64,000 bases of DNA, from the NCBI GenBank assembly GCA_048976805.1, contig JBHGUR010000085.1:29648-93647 (forward strand). The letters run 5' to 3'. Every line of letters starts with the position of its first letter. Position 1 is the first letter of the stretch. The DNA is from Ectobacillus sp048976805. Its GTDB lineage: Bacteria; Bacillota; Bacilli; Bacillales; Bacillaceae_G. Of this stretch, positions 40,509 through 48,978 are shown piece by piece. The position numbers and the translations under genes are program-made. The notes under the pieces are model-generated. The model was not told the DNA's origin. It saw only the letters and a program-made list of their open reading frames with translations, and made no database searches.

Positions 40509-41138
40509 ATGGGAAAACTATACGTATTTGATCATCCTTTAATTCAGCACAAACTTACATATATTCGCGACAAGAATACAGGAACAAAAGAGTTTCGCGA
40601 GTTGGTAGATGAAGTTGCGAGCTTAATGGCTTTTGAAATCACGCGCGATTTGCCGCTTGAGGAAATTGAAGTTGAAACGCCTGTAAGCAAAGCGAAAACA
40701 AAGGTAATTGCCGGCAAGAAGCTCGGTATTATCCCGATTCTCCGCGCGGGCTTAGGCATGGTGGATGGAATTTTGAAGTTAATTCCCGCAGCGAAGGTGG
40801 GCCATGTCGGCTTGTACCGCGATCCAGAAACGCTGCAGCCGGTAGAATACTATGTAAAGCTTCCTACTGATATAGAGGAGCGTGATTTTATTGTAGTAGA
40901 TCCGATGCTAGCGACAGGGGGATCCGCTGTGGAAGCGATTAATTCCTTGAAGAAGCGCGGTGCAAAAAACATTAAATTAATGTGTCTTTGTGCAGCTCCT
41001 GAGGGCGTAAAGACAGTACAAGAGGCGCATCCAGATGTAGATATTTACTTGGCGGCGCTTGATGAAAAATTAAATGACCATGGCTACATTGTCCCAGGCT
41101 TGGGCGATGCCGGCGACCGCTTGTTCGGAACGAAGTAA
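40509..41138 (+). CDS. upp: Uracil phosphoribosyltransferase
   Basis: 209 aa. It makes UMP from uracil and PRPP in pyrimidine salvage. The PRPP loop is FIVVDPMLATGGSAVEAI (about 125-142), and GIIPILRAGLGMVDGILKLIP (about 77) and the C-terminal GYIVPGLGDAGDRLFGTK bind uracil. ATG 40509 follows AAAAGGAGAG. A strong terminator ends the gene. The product makes cells sensitive to 5-fluorouracil, a common property of upp. Confidence 0.96.
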   Translation: MGKLYVFDHPLIQHKLTYIRDKNTGTKEFRELVDEVASLMAFEITRDLPLEEIEVETPVSKAKTKVIAGKKLGIIPILRAGLGMVDGILKLIPAAKVGHVGLYRDPETLQPVEYYVKLPTDIEERDFIVVDPMLATGGSAVEAINSLKKRGAKNIKLMCLCAAPEGVKTVQEAHPDVDIYLAALDEKLNDHGYIVPGLGDAGDRLFGTK

Positions 41139-41167
41139 CAAGAGAAGGGATGTCCTTCTTTTGTTTG

Positions 41168-41209
41168 ACCCTATCACAGTGCGTTAGTCTGTGGTAGGGT
41201 TTTTTTTTA
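41168..41209 (+). terminator. Rho-independent terminator after upp
   Basis: ACCCTATCACAG pairs with CTGTGGTAGGGT (one A-G mismatch position) around a 9-nt loop, followed by nine T. Confidence 0.9.
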
Positions 41210-41216
41210 TAGTTAG

Positions 41217-41701
41217 GCTACCCTAAAAAATAATCTGTGTTAAACGTTAGTGTTGATGTAACCCCTTCTTTTCGAGGGGGAGAGTGCTCTCGGCTGTATA
41301 TCGTAACGGTCAGGGCCTAGTTCTGCCTCGTCCAAAGGAAAACCAGAGGGAGATACGTGCGGGTTGCAATGTCTGCATAGCCGTGATGTAAGACGTACGT
41401 GATATAAAAATCAACATCGGCTTACCCTAAAAAATAAAAATTTTTTATCTATCGTGGTGCGAGTTATATTCTTGCATGGGTGTCTCTGTTAAACTTGATT
41501 GTTGATTTTCCGCTACAGGCGGACGCTTTTTGCGGGCGGGGCCGAGCCGCTTCCCTCGCTATGCTCAGTCCAGGGTCTCGGCTATCCTGCTTTTCCCGGT
41601 GGAGCCGCAAATCAACATTAGCCTTTAAAGAGCCATAGTTAAAGAAATAGGATCTCAATCGAGAGGAGTGTCTAGCTCTGGGCGCCCTGCGCTTTTCTTA
41701 T
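41217..41701 (+). repeat. Composite repeat block A+B+C, right copy
   Basis: Contains family A (41235-41423), the same spacer as the left block, family B (41482-41634, with about 35 extra bases, CCCTCGCTATGCTCAG...) and a family C remnant (41670-41701) in which TCTAGCTCTGGGCGCC is joined straight to CTGCGCTTTTCTTA. It shows the two blocks have diverged since duplication. Confidence 0.9.
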
Positions 41702-41814
41702 TGAATCTCAACGGAACGCAGCGGATTTTGAGGATAATTTGGCCAATCGTTCTGCTGCTCCATACATGAAATCATCGATATTAGAACAAGATAGTAGAAA
41801 AAGGAGAATATGCC

Positions 41815-43995
41815 ATGATACGGGTGTTAATTCTGCTATTTTGTTTGCTTTTTACAACAAATGCGCAAGCGGTTACTTTCCCGGAACATCCTCCTGCGCC
41901 ATCTGACTATGAGAATGAATGGGAAATTGCCATCGTTGAAGTAAAGCCGAGCGAGCTGGAGAAAATCGAGGGCATCCTGCAGCGCGATTACCCGGATGTG
42001 GCCATTCGCCGCGTATATAAAACGGCATTATGCGGTTTGAGTGTAAAAGGAAGACGCAAGGAATTGCGGCGGTTAGAGCGCCTGCCCGGCGTCAACCGGG
42101 TCACCCCGGTTTCCACCTATAAGGCGGATGTGGAGCAAAGCGTTCCTTTTATCGGGGGAAATGAGGCAAGAAGCTACTTTGACGAAAACGGGCGGCGCTT
42201 GACAGGAAAGGGTGTTAAGGTTGGTGTCATCGATACAGGCATTGATTATGAACACCCGGATTTATCTAGAAATTACGGCGGCGGTTACGATGCGGTAGAT
42301 GGGGATAGGGACCCGATGGAGTCGAAAAGCGTCAGTCCGACTGTACATGGCTCCCATGTGGCGGGCATTATAGCGGCGAATGGGAAACTGCGCGGCGTTG
42401 CCCCCGAGGCGACAATTATCGCATACCGCGCCCTTGGCCCCGGCGGAGTCGGCTCCACAGAAACGGTACTGGAGGCGATAGAGCAGGCAATTGCCGACCG
42501 GGTGGATGTGCTGAACCTATCGCTTGGCAATGAAGTGAACGGACCTGACTGGCCGACAAGCACCGCCTTAAATAAGGCGGCTGAGATGGGAATCGTTGCG
42601 GTGGCCGCATCGGGAAACTCCGGGCCGGGCATTTGGTCGGTCGGCTCACCGGGAACGGCCTCTGGGGCAATTGTAGTCGGAGCCTCTTCGCCGCCGTTGC
42701 AAATCCCTTATGTAAAGGTGCAGGGGGAGGAGCTTCGTATTGCGCTGCTGGAAGGCTCGCCTGATTGGAATTTTTCCCGCACCTTGGAGTGGGTGTACGG
42801 GGGGCTTGGCAAAAAAGAAGAGCTGGCGAATGTAAAGGATAAGGTCGTTCTTTTGGAGCGGGGCGGAATTTCATTTTCGGAAAAAGCAAAAAATGCGGAG
42901 AAGGCCGGGGCGAGAGCAGTATTGATTTTTAATAATATGCCCGGTCCTTTCCTGGGAAAAGTTGAAGGGGTATCCATTCCGGTTGCGGCGCTTTCTGGCA
43001 AGGATGGGAAGCGATTGCGGGAGCTGCAAAGCCGGCTTATGCAAACAGTTATACGCAAAGAGCAGGACCGGGTTGCGGGCTTTAGCTCACGGGGCCCGGT
43101 CACCGCGACATGGGAAATCAAGCCGGACGTCGTGGCGCCCGGCGTAAATATTAAAAGCACGATTCCGGGCGGATATTTATCCTTGCAGGGAACGAGCATG
43201 GCCGCGCCGCATGTGGCCGGGGCGGCGGCGCTTATTAAGCAAGCACACCCTGAATGGACGCCGGAACAAGTGAAGGCGGCGCTTATGAATAGCGCCAAAC
43301 TCCTGTATGAGAAAGCTGGGAAGCCATATCGCGTATATGAACAAGGAGCGGGGCGAATTCAGCTCAAACAAGCGATTGAATCGAAAACGCTATTATACCC
43401 GGCTTCCCTTCCGTTTGGAGTTGTAGAGAAAAAAGATGGCCATGTTATCAGGAAAGTGCGCGTTATCCTTGATAATCAAAGCGACCAAACGGGAAAGTAT
43501 GTCTTCCCTGTCCCTCCCGCCATTACGGGTATACAATGGAAGCTGCCGCATACATTGTATGTAAAGCCCCATGAGAAGCGGGATATAGAGGTAGAAGTAG
43601 CTCTGAACCCTTCCTTTTTAAAGGGGGGAATTCATGAAGGGTATGTAAAAGTGGAGGGAGAAGGAGAGACAATAAATCTTCCTTATTTATTTTTTGTGGA
43701 GGAGCCGGATTATCCTCGCATCATGGGATTTCAGTTTGCGCAGGGAGACGGGGAGGGCAGTTATAAATATGAAATATATTTGCCGGGCGGAGCCGATGAA
43801 ATGGGCATAGTATTGTATGACCCCGCTACTTATAGCTTTGTCGGCTTTTTGGATTATCGCCAAAATGTGACAAGCGGGATGGTGCAGCAAATTATATCAG
43901 TAAAACAAAGCATAAAAGGAACATATCGCGCGCTTGTGTTTGTAAAAAAGGGAAATCGGGAGGATACGTTGGAAACAATACTTACATTTCGTTAG
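41815..43995 (+). CDS. Secreted subtilisin-like serine protease (Vpr-like, S8 family)
   Basis: 726 aa. A signal peptide (IRVLILLFCLLFTTNAQA, cleavage about residue 19) is followed by an I9 propeptide inhibitor (about 35-105). The S8 domain has the triad D140 (VGVIDTGIDYEHPDL), H178 (HGSHVAGIIAANG) and S461 (QGTSMAAPHVAGAA), with oxyanion N268. A PA insert (about 335-395, VVLLERGGISFSEKAKNAEKAG) sits between H and S, as in B. subtilis Vpr. A C-terminal beta-rich part of about 200 residues has no sorting signal. It is not part of the conserved upp-atp order in B. subtilis and may be an insertion. AAAGGAGA precedes the ATG. Confidence 0.92.
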   Translation: MIRVLILLFCLLFTTNAQAVTFPEHPPAPSDYENEWEIAIVEVKPSELEKIEGILQRDYPDVAIRRVYKTALCGLSVKGRRKELRRLERLPGVNRVTPVSTYKADVEQSVPFIGGNEARSYFDENGRRLTGKGVKVGVIDTGIDYEHPDLSRNYGGGYDAVDGDRDPMESKSVSPTVHGSHVAGIIAANGKLRGVAPEATIIAYRALGPGGVGSTETVLEAIEQAIADRVDVLNLSLGNEVNGPDWPTSTALNKAAEMGIVAVAASGNSGPGIWSVGSPGTASGAIVVGASSPPLQIPYVKVQGEELRIALLEGSPDWNFSRTLEWVYGGLGKKEELANVKDKVVLLERGGISFSEKAKNAEKAGARAVLIFNNMPGPFLGKVEGVSIPVAALSGKDGKRLRELQSRLMQTVIRKEQDRVAGFSSRGPVTATWEIKPDVVAPGVNIKSTIPGGYLSLQGTSMAAPHVAGAAALIKQAHPEWTPEQVKAALMNSAKLLYEKAGKPYRVYEQGAGRIQLKQAIESKTLLYPASLPFGVVEKKDGHVIRKVRVILDNQSDQTGKYVFPVPPAITGIQWKLPHTLYVKPHEKRDIEVEVALNPSFLKGGIHEGYVKVEGEGETINLPYLFFVEEPDYPRIMGFQFAQGDGEGSYKYEIYLPGGADEMGIVLYDPATYSFVGFLDYRQNVTSGMVQQIISVKQSIKGTYRALVFVKKGNREDTLETILTFR

Positions 43996-44062
43996 GATAG
44001 CGCTTTCGTTTGTGGTGGATATTGGAACTGGCTTAAATTTTTAGATTTTTTTCGATTTGTCG

Positions 44063-44092
44063 TTGACACTATTAAACACACTATTGTATGCT
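44063..44092 (+). promoter_or_regulatory. Candidate atp operon promoter
   Basis: TTGACA (44063-44068) and TATGCT (44087-44092) separated by 18 bp, with TG just before the -10. It leaves a long leader (about 160 nt) to atpZ. The leader contains T-rich tracts but no stem I can assign. Confidence 0.5.
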
Positions 44093-44260
44093 AACAACGG
44101 GGGTAGATGGTAGGGTTTTCAGTGACAAATTTTTATCTATTTTTTGACAAAAAAGTTACGTTTGTTTTTTTTTTACGCTATCCTCTCATAAATGAGTTAT
44201 TATTATCACATCATATTGTTTCTGCACTAACTCCTCATACCCGTTTGGAGGGATGAACGT

Positions 44261-44482
44261 TTGCAGGGGAATCAACGCAACCCAATGAAAGCTTATGTTC
44301 TAATGACCGGCATCCTTTCCCAATTAGTAGGTTCCATCCTTGTTGGAATTTTCTTGGGCAAATGGATTGACGGCAAGCTCGACACTTTTCCCTTATTTCT
44401 CATTATTGGACTATTGCTTGGTCTGGCAGCAGGCATTTACGGGATGATAAAGCTCATCCAACAATTCAACCCGGGAGATTAA
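44261..44482 (+). CDS. atpZ: AtpZ/AtpI-type small membrane protein
   Basis: 73 aa with two hydrophobic segments (LMTGILSQLVGSILVGIFLG and FLIIGLLLGLAAGIYGMIKL). TTG 44261 is 8 nt from GGAGGG and is taken as the start; ATG 44285 would give 65 aa but has no site. AtpZ is encoded before atpI in alkaliphilic and B. cereus-type bacilli and is thought to work with AtpI in Mg2+ supply or assembly of the ATP synthase. A short overlapping frame (44253-44288, MNVCRGINATQ) shares the ribosome site and ends on the inner ATG. Confidence 0.75.
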   Translation: MQGNQRNPMKAYVLMTGILSQLVGSILVGIFLGKWIDGKLDTFPLFLIIGLLLGLAAGIYGMIKLIQQFNPGD

Positions 44483-44484
44483 CA

Positions 44485-44883
44485 ATGATTGACATGCATC
44501 AACTTGTTCAGAGACAAAAGAAATATATGTACTATCTCCTTGCGATTTTTGTGTTATGTTGGGGATTCACTCCGTACCAAAGGGTATTCTTGGGTTTAAT
44601 CCTCGGCACGGCCGTGAGCTTTTTAGGCTTGCGCCTTGTCGCCAGAAGAACGGACAAGCTTCTAGACAGAGTAACAAAAGGGAATACAACCGTCCGCCTG
44701 AAAGCGACTGCGGTCAGTACATATTCGCGTTTAGCGGCAATAGGGCTCTTGATTATGTTTGCGGTTCGTTATGAACACCTCATCGAATTTTGGGGCCTTG
44801 GATTAGGATTGATGGCAGGATACCTTGTCATGATCATAGATTTTCTCTATTTACAGTACATTAAAGGCAGGGAAGAGAGGTGA
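44485..44883 (+). CDS. atpI: ATP synthase assembly protein AtpI
   Basis: 132 aa with four hydrophobic segments (MYYLLAIFVLCWGFTP, VFLGLILGTAVSFLGLRLVA, LAAIGLLIMFAVRY, GLGLGLMAGYLVMIIDFLYL), the pattern of Bacillus AtpI. It helps assemble the c-ring of Fo. GGGAGA precedes ATG 44485, two bases after the atpZ stop; ATG 44494 is an alternative. Sequence conservation in AtpI is low, so the call depends largely on topology and position. Confidence 0.85.
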   Translation: MIDMHQLVQRQKKYMYYLLAIFVLCWGFTPYQRVFLGLILGTAVSFLGLRLVARRTDKLLDRVTKGNTTVRLKATAVSTYSRLAAIGLLIMFAVRYEHLIEFWGLGLGLMAGYLVMIIDFLYLQYIKGREER

Positions 44884-44890
44884 ATTACTA

Positions 44891-45610
44891 GTGGAACACG
44901 GTAAGTTAGTTGAGTTTTTAGGCTTAACGTTTGACTTATCCAGCGTATTGATGACAACTGTAGCGGCATTAATCGTATTTATTATTGCGGTAGCAGCTAC
45001 CCGCACTTTGTCCATCCGTCCCACTGGAGCGCAAAACTTCATGGAATGGGTATTGGACTTTGTGAAAAACATCATCAACAGTACGATGGATTGGCAATCA
45101 GGCGGCCGCTTCTTGACGTTAGGGGCTACTTTACTTATGTATATTTTCGTATCCAACATGCTTGGTTTGCCTTTTATGGTTGCCGTTCACGAGGGACATG
45201 AACATATCGCATGGTGGAAATCTCCAACATCAGACCCAGCTATTACGTTAACATTAGCCGTGATGGTAGTTGCCCTCACCCATTATTATGGAATCAAGAT
45301 GAAGGGTACCGGCGAATATATAAAAGGTTTTTTCCAGCCTATGTCATTTATGTTCCCGCTTAAACTTATTGAAGAGTTTGCGAACACATTGACACTTGGT
45401 CTTCGTCTCTTCGGTAACATTTATGCGGGTGAGATTCTGTTAGGTTTGCTTGCGACATTAGGAACAAGCGGCGTAGCAGGTGCTATCGGCGGCGGTATCG
45501 CAATGCTTGCTTGGCAAGGATTCAGCGTTTTCGTCGGCGCAATCCAGGCATTCATCTTTACAATGTTAACAATGGTGTACATGGCGCATAAAGTAAGCCA
45601 CGACCATTAA
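44891..45610 (+). CDS. atpB: ATP synthase Fo subunit a
   Basis: 239 aa, from GTG 44891 (AGAGAGGTGA upstream). The essential arginine is R172 in ANTLTLGLRLFGNIYAGE, which faces the c-ring glutamate. About six membrane helices, ending FIFTMLTMVYMAHKVSHDH. The region MKGTGEYIKGFFQP (about 137) carries a lysine-rich loop but not the alkaliphile-specific residues I know of; a proton-driven enzyme is likely. It is the first structural gene of the operon. Confidence 0.96.
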   Translation: MEHGKLVEFLGLTFDLSSVLMTTVAALIVFIIAVAATRTLSIRPTGAQNFMEWVLDFVKNIINSTMDWQSGGRFLTLGATLLMYIFVSNMLGLPFMVAVHEGHEHIAWWKSPTSDPAITLTLAVMVVALTHYYGIKMKGTGEYIKGFFQPMSFMFPLKLIEEFANTLTLGLRLFGNIYAGEILLGLLATLGTSGVAGAIGGGIAMLAWQGFSVFVGAIQAFIFTMLTMVYMAHKVSHDH

Positions 45611-45662
45611 TTTAATACAAGGAAATATTAATTTTTCCCAATATAAAGGAGGATAATTTAAA

Positions 45663-45875
45663 ATGAATTTAATCGCAGCTGCAATTGCAATTGGTTTAGC
45701 GGCACTTGGTGCTGGTATTGGTAACGGTTTAATCGTATCTCGTACAGTTGAGGGTGTTGCCCGTCAACCTGAATTACGCGGTGTTCTTCAAACAATCATG
45801 TTTATCGGGGTAGCGTTAGTAGAGGCACTTCCAATCATCGGCGTAGTTATCGCGTTCATGGTTCTAAACAGATAA
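45663..45875 (+). CDS. atpE: ATP synthase Fo subunit c
   Basis: 70 aa hairpin of two membrane helices. The ion-carrying glutamate is E54 in GVALVEALPIIGVV; the loop is SRTVEGVARQPELRG. The first helix has the GxGxGxG-like run GLAALGAGIGNGLIV. No Q/ES sodium-coordination pattern is present, so it is proton-type. AAAGGAGG precedes the ATG. Several copies per enzyme are needed; the strong hairpin just downstream probably protects this part of the mRNA. Confidence 0.97.
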   Translation: MNLIAAAIAIGLAALGAGIGNGLIVSRTVEGVARQPELRGVLQTIMFIGVALVEALPIIGVVIAFMVLNR

Positions 45876-45906
45876 GGGATGACTCCCCTTACATAAGGCT
45901 TAACTT

Positions 45907-45935
45907 CATCAGTGGGGGGATATCCCCCACTGATG
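45907..45935 (+). terminator. Strong intercistronic hairpin after atpE
   Basis: CATCAGTGGGGG pairs with CCCCCACTGATG around GATAT. There is no T-run, so it is probably an mRNA-stabilising or processing hairpin raising c-subunit yield. A second stem, GGCGAAGA/TCTTCGCC, lies at 45973-46002. Confidence 0.75.
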
Positions 45936-46014
45936 TTAGTTCAGCCAATCAGCCGCTAAGGAGCGGAATGGGTGGCGAAGATCGTTTCAAGAACTTCTTC
46001 GCCATTGCTTTATA

Positions 46015-46180
46015 AGAAAAGCTCCGCTGGCTCGTTCAGGCGCAGAAGCTAAGGTTCTTCGACCAGAAAGGCGCTTTTTGCCTTTATGGGCGAAGGTTCT
46101 TAGCTGGGAGCGCCTAGCCAGTGGAGCTAGACAATCAAGAAAAGCTCCGCTGGCTCGTTCAGGTGCAGGAGCCTGGCCTA
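46015..46180 (-). repeat. Family C repeat inside the atp operon
   Basis: AAGAAAAGCTCCGCTGGC at 46016, GGTTCTTCGACCAGAAAGGC, TTTATGGGCGAAGGTTC and GGAGCGCCTAGCCAGTGGAG. The first 30 or so bases recur at 46137, so one whole and one partial copy are present. It is the same subtype as 10033-10180. Confidence 0.8.
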
Positions 46181-46267
46181 TATAAAGAAAATCCTCTTTT
46201 CTTAGAGCTTGCTAAGGAAAGATTGCAAGTTTTGTCAAACCGAAACTACTGAAGGGAGTGAATCCTT

Positions 46268-46768
46268 GTGCTTTTAGGAGCTACTACCATTCCATATGGA
46301 ACGATTATTTACCAATTGGTTATTTTCCTAATTCTATTAGCGCTGCTTCGCAAATATGCATTCGGCCCTTTAATGAGCATCATGAAGCAACGCGAGGAGC
46401 ATATTGCGAGCGAGATTGAAGCGGCAGAAAAGAACAATGCAGAATCCAAGAAATTGGTGGAAGAACAACGCGAGTTTCTTAAACAATCTCGTTTAGAAGC
46501 GCAGGAATTGATTGAAAGAGCGAAAAAGCAAGGCGAAGAGCAGAAAGAATCGATTGTCGCTGCTGCAAAAGCGGAGGCGGAATCTATTAAAGAAGCTGCA
46601 ATCCAGGAAATTCAACGCGAAAAAGAGCAAGCTATCGCTTTACTGCAAGCGCAGGTCGCTTCTCTTTCCGTTCAAATTGCTTCTAAAGTAATTCAAAAAG
46701 AGCTGAAAGAAGAAGACCAAGCGAAGCTGATCCGCGACTATATCAATGAGGTAGGAGAAGCGCGATGA
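46268..46768 (+). CDS. atpF: ATP synthase Fo subunit b
   Basis: 166 aa from GTG 46268, with GAAGGGAG upstream. One N-terminal membrane helix (TIIYQLVIFLILLALLRKYAFGP) is followed by a long charged coiled coil (residues 30-140) that forms the peripheral stalk, then the delta-binding end. The stop overlaps the atpH start (ATGA), showing coupled translation. Confidence 0.95.
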   Translation: MLLGATTIPYGTIIYQLVIFLILLALLRKYAFGPLMSIMKQREEHIASEIEAAEKNNAESKKLVEEQREFLKQSRLEAQELIERAKKQGEEQKESIVAAAKAEAESIKEAAIQEIQREKEQAIALLQAQVASLSVQIASKVIQKELKEEDQAKLIRDYINEVGEAR

Positions 46769-47307
46769 GCAAGGATATTGTAGCAAGCCGTTATGCAGCC
46801 GCTCTTTTCCAACTTGCAAAAGAAAAGCATTTGCTAGAAACATTTGAAGAAGAATTACGCTCAATTAAAGACGTATTCCTTACAAGCCAGGAATTACATA
46901 TGTTTTTAACTCAGCCGAACATTTCAAATGAAAAGAAGAAACAATTGCTTAGCCAAGCGTTCTCTTCTGTATCGCAACCACTTTTGAATATGTTATTCCT
47001 TCTGATTGATAACCACCGCGAAGACATTGTAACCGATATCGCAGATGCATATTTTGCTCTGGCAAATGAAGAGCGCAACGTAGCGGATGCTATTGTTTAC
47101 TCCGTCCGTCCTTTAACGGAAGAGGAAAAAATAGGCATTGCGGAAGTGTTTGCGAAGAAAACGGGAAAAGATGCCATTCGCATTAAAAACGTTATAGATG
47201 ACAATTTACTAGGCGGCGTAAAGGTCCGCATCGGCAACCGCATTTATGACGGAAGCTTACAAGGAAAATTAACACGTATTCAGCGTGAACTTTTGAACAA
47301 TAGATAG
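46765..47307 (+). CDS. atpH: ATP synthase F1 subunit delta
   Basis: 180 aa. The N-terminal helical bundle (SKDIVASRYAAALFQLAKE) caps the alpha subunits; the C-terminal part (GGVKVRIGNRIYDGSLQGKLTRIQREL) binds the b stalk and is the family signature. ATG overlaps atpF. Eleven bases separate it from atpA. Confidence 0.95.
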   Translation: MSKDIVASRYAAALFQLAKEKHLLETFEEELRSIKDVFLTSQELHMFLTQPNISNEKKKQLLSQAFSSVSQPLLNMLFLLIDNHREDIVTDIADAYFALANEERNVADAIVYSVRPLTEEEKIGIAEVFAKKTGKDAIRIKNVIDDNLLGGVKVRIGNRIYDGSLQGKLTRIQRELLNNR

Positions 47308-47318
47308 GGGTGAAACGC

Positions 47319-48827
47319 ATGAGCATCAGAGCTGAAGAAATTAGCGCACTGATAAAGCAGCAAATTGAAAACTATCAGTCTGAAATCGAAGTTAGCGATG
47401 TTGGTACGGTTATCCAGGTTGGTGACGGTATCGCACGTGCTCATGGTCTTGATAACGTAATGGCAGGGGAACTTGTAGAGTTCTCTAACGGAGTTATGGG
47501 ACTAGCGCAAAACTTAGAAGAAAATAACGTTGGTATTATCATCTTAGGACCTTACACGGGCATCCGTGAAGGCGACGAAGTTCGCCGTACTGGCCGCATC
47601 ATGCAAGTACCGGTAGGCCCGGAGTTAATCGGACGTGTAGTAAACCCGTTAGGACAGCCTGTTGACGGCTTAGGCCCAATCAATACAACAAAAACCCGTC
47701 CTATCGAAAGCCCGGCTCCTGGCGTAATGGATCGTAAGTCTGTACATGAGCCTCTTCAAACAGGTATTAAAGCGATTGACGCTCTTGTGCCAATCGGGCG
47801 CGGACAACGCGAGTTAATCATCGGTGACCGCCAAACTGGTAAAACTGCAGTAGCTTTGGATACAATCTTGAACCAAAAAGACCAAGATATGATTTGTATC
47901 TATGTTGCAATCGGACAAAAAGAATCTACAGTACGTAACGTAGTAGAAACTTTACGTAAATTCGGTGCTTTAGAATATACAATCGTAGTAACAGCTTCCG
48001 CTTCCCAGCCAGCTCCGCTGTTATACTTAGCTCCTTACGCTGGTGTAACAATGGGTGAAGAATTCATGTATAACGGCAAGCACGTTCTTGTTGTATACGA
48101 TGATCTTTCCAAGCAAGCTGCGGCGTACCGTGAGCTTTCTCTATTATTGCGCCGTCCGCCAGGCCGTGAAGCGTATCCAGGGGACGTATTCTACTTGCAC
48201 TCCCGCTTGTTAGAGCGCGCTGCAAAGTTGAGCGATGCAAAAGGCGGTGGTTCCTTAACTGCGCTTCCTTTCATTGAAACGCAAGCAGGGGACGTATCCG
48301 CATACATCCCTACAAACGTAATCTCTATCACAGATGGACAGATCTTCTTGCAGTCTGACTTGTTCTTCTCCGGTGTTCGTCCGGCGATTGATGCAGGTAC
48401 TTCCGTATCCCGTGTAGGGGGAGCTGCGCAAATTAAAGCGATGAGCAAAGTATCCGGTACGCTTCGCCTTGACCTTGCATCCTACCGTGAGTTAGAAGCA
48501 TTCGCACAGTTCGGATCTGACCTTGATAAAGCGACACAAGCAAAATTGAACCGCGGGGCCCGCACAGTAGAGGTATTAAAGCAAGGCTTGCATAAGCCGC
48601 TTAAAGTAGAGAAGCAAGTTATGATTCTTTATGCATTAACGCGCGGATTCTTAGATGATATTCCGGTTGCGGACATCCAGCGCTTTGAAGATGAGTTCCT
48701 TGCATGGATGGATTCCAATCGCAAAGACCTATTAGACGAAATCCGCACAACAACGAAGCTTGCGGACGATGACAAAATGGCTTCTGCAATCAACGACTTC
48801 AAGAAAACATTTGTAGTATCTGAATAA
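47319..48827 (+). CDS. atpA: ATP synthase F1 subunit alpha
   Basis: 502 aa from ATG 47319, matching the usual MSIRAEEISALIKQQI start; an in-frame GTG at 47310 sits inside AGGGGTGA. Walker A is GDRQTGKTAV (169-178). The arginine finger lies in SRVGGAAQIKAMSKVSG (about 362). It binds the non-catalytic nucleotides and alternates with beta in the F1 head. Codon use is strongly biased, fitting high expression. Confidence 0.97.
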   Translation: MSIRAEEISALIKQQIENYQSEIEVSDVGTVIQVGDGIARAHGLDNVMAGELVEFSNGVMGLAQNLEENNVGIIILGPYTGIREGDEVRRTGRIMQVPVGPELIGRVVNPLGQPVDGLGPINTTKTRPIESPAPGVMDRKSVHEPLQTGIKAIDALVPIGRGQRELIIGDRQTGKTAVALDTILNQKDQDMICIYVAIGQKESTVRNVVETLRKFGALEYTIVVTASASQPAPLLYLAPYAGVTMGEEFMYNGKHVLVVYDDLSKQAAAYRELSLLLRRPPGREAYPGDVFYLHSRLLERAAKLSDAKGGGSLTALPFIETQAGDVSAYIPTNVISITDGQIFLQSDLFFSGVRPAIDAGTSVSRVGGAAQIKAMSKVSGTLRLDLASYRELEAFAQFGSDLDKATQAKLNRGARTVEVLKQGLHKPLKVEKQVMILYALTRGFLDDIPVADIQRFEDEFLAWMDSNRKDLLDEIRTTTKLADDDKMASAINDFKKTFVVSE

Positions 48828-48978
48828 TAAAAGCGGAACTGGCTCGCTCAGGCGGCTTCCGATAGCAAGAAGAGAGTAGGTTTGCCTATTCTCTTCTCAT
48901 AACGAATCGCTATATCGGCACATAAGCCCGATATAGCTGAATAAATGCCTACTTCCGACTAAAAGGTGGTGAGAACCT
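48828..48978. other. atpA-atpG gap with C-like fragment and two hairpins
   Basis: AAAAGCGGAACTGGCTCGCT at 48829 matches the end of family C. AGAAGAGAGTAGG/CCTATTCTCTTCT (near 48862-48892) and CTATATCGG/CCGATATAG (near 48910-48936) can form stems. No T-run; the operon evidently reads through. Confidence 0.6.

Larger units (their letters stand above)
41139..41814. other. Intergenic region upp - subtilase gene
   Basis: 676 bp: upp terminator, the right copy of the composite repeat (41217-41701) and about 110 bp of unique sequence before the protease gene, in which I see no clear promoter. Confidence 0.8.
45876..46267. other. Long atpE-atpF gap
   Basis: 392 bp, much longer than usual in this operon. 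It holds two hairpins and the family C repeat but no open frame of note and no clear internal promoter. Confidence 0.75.
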
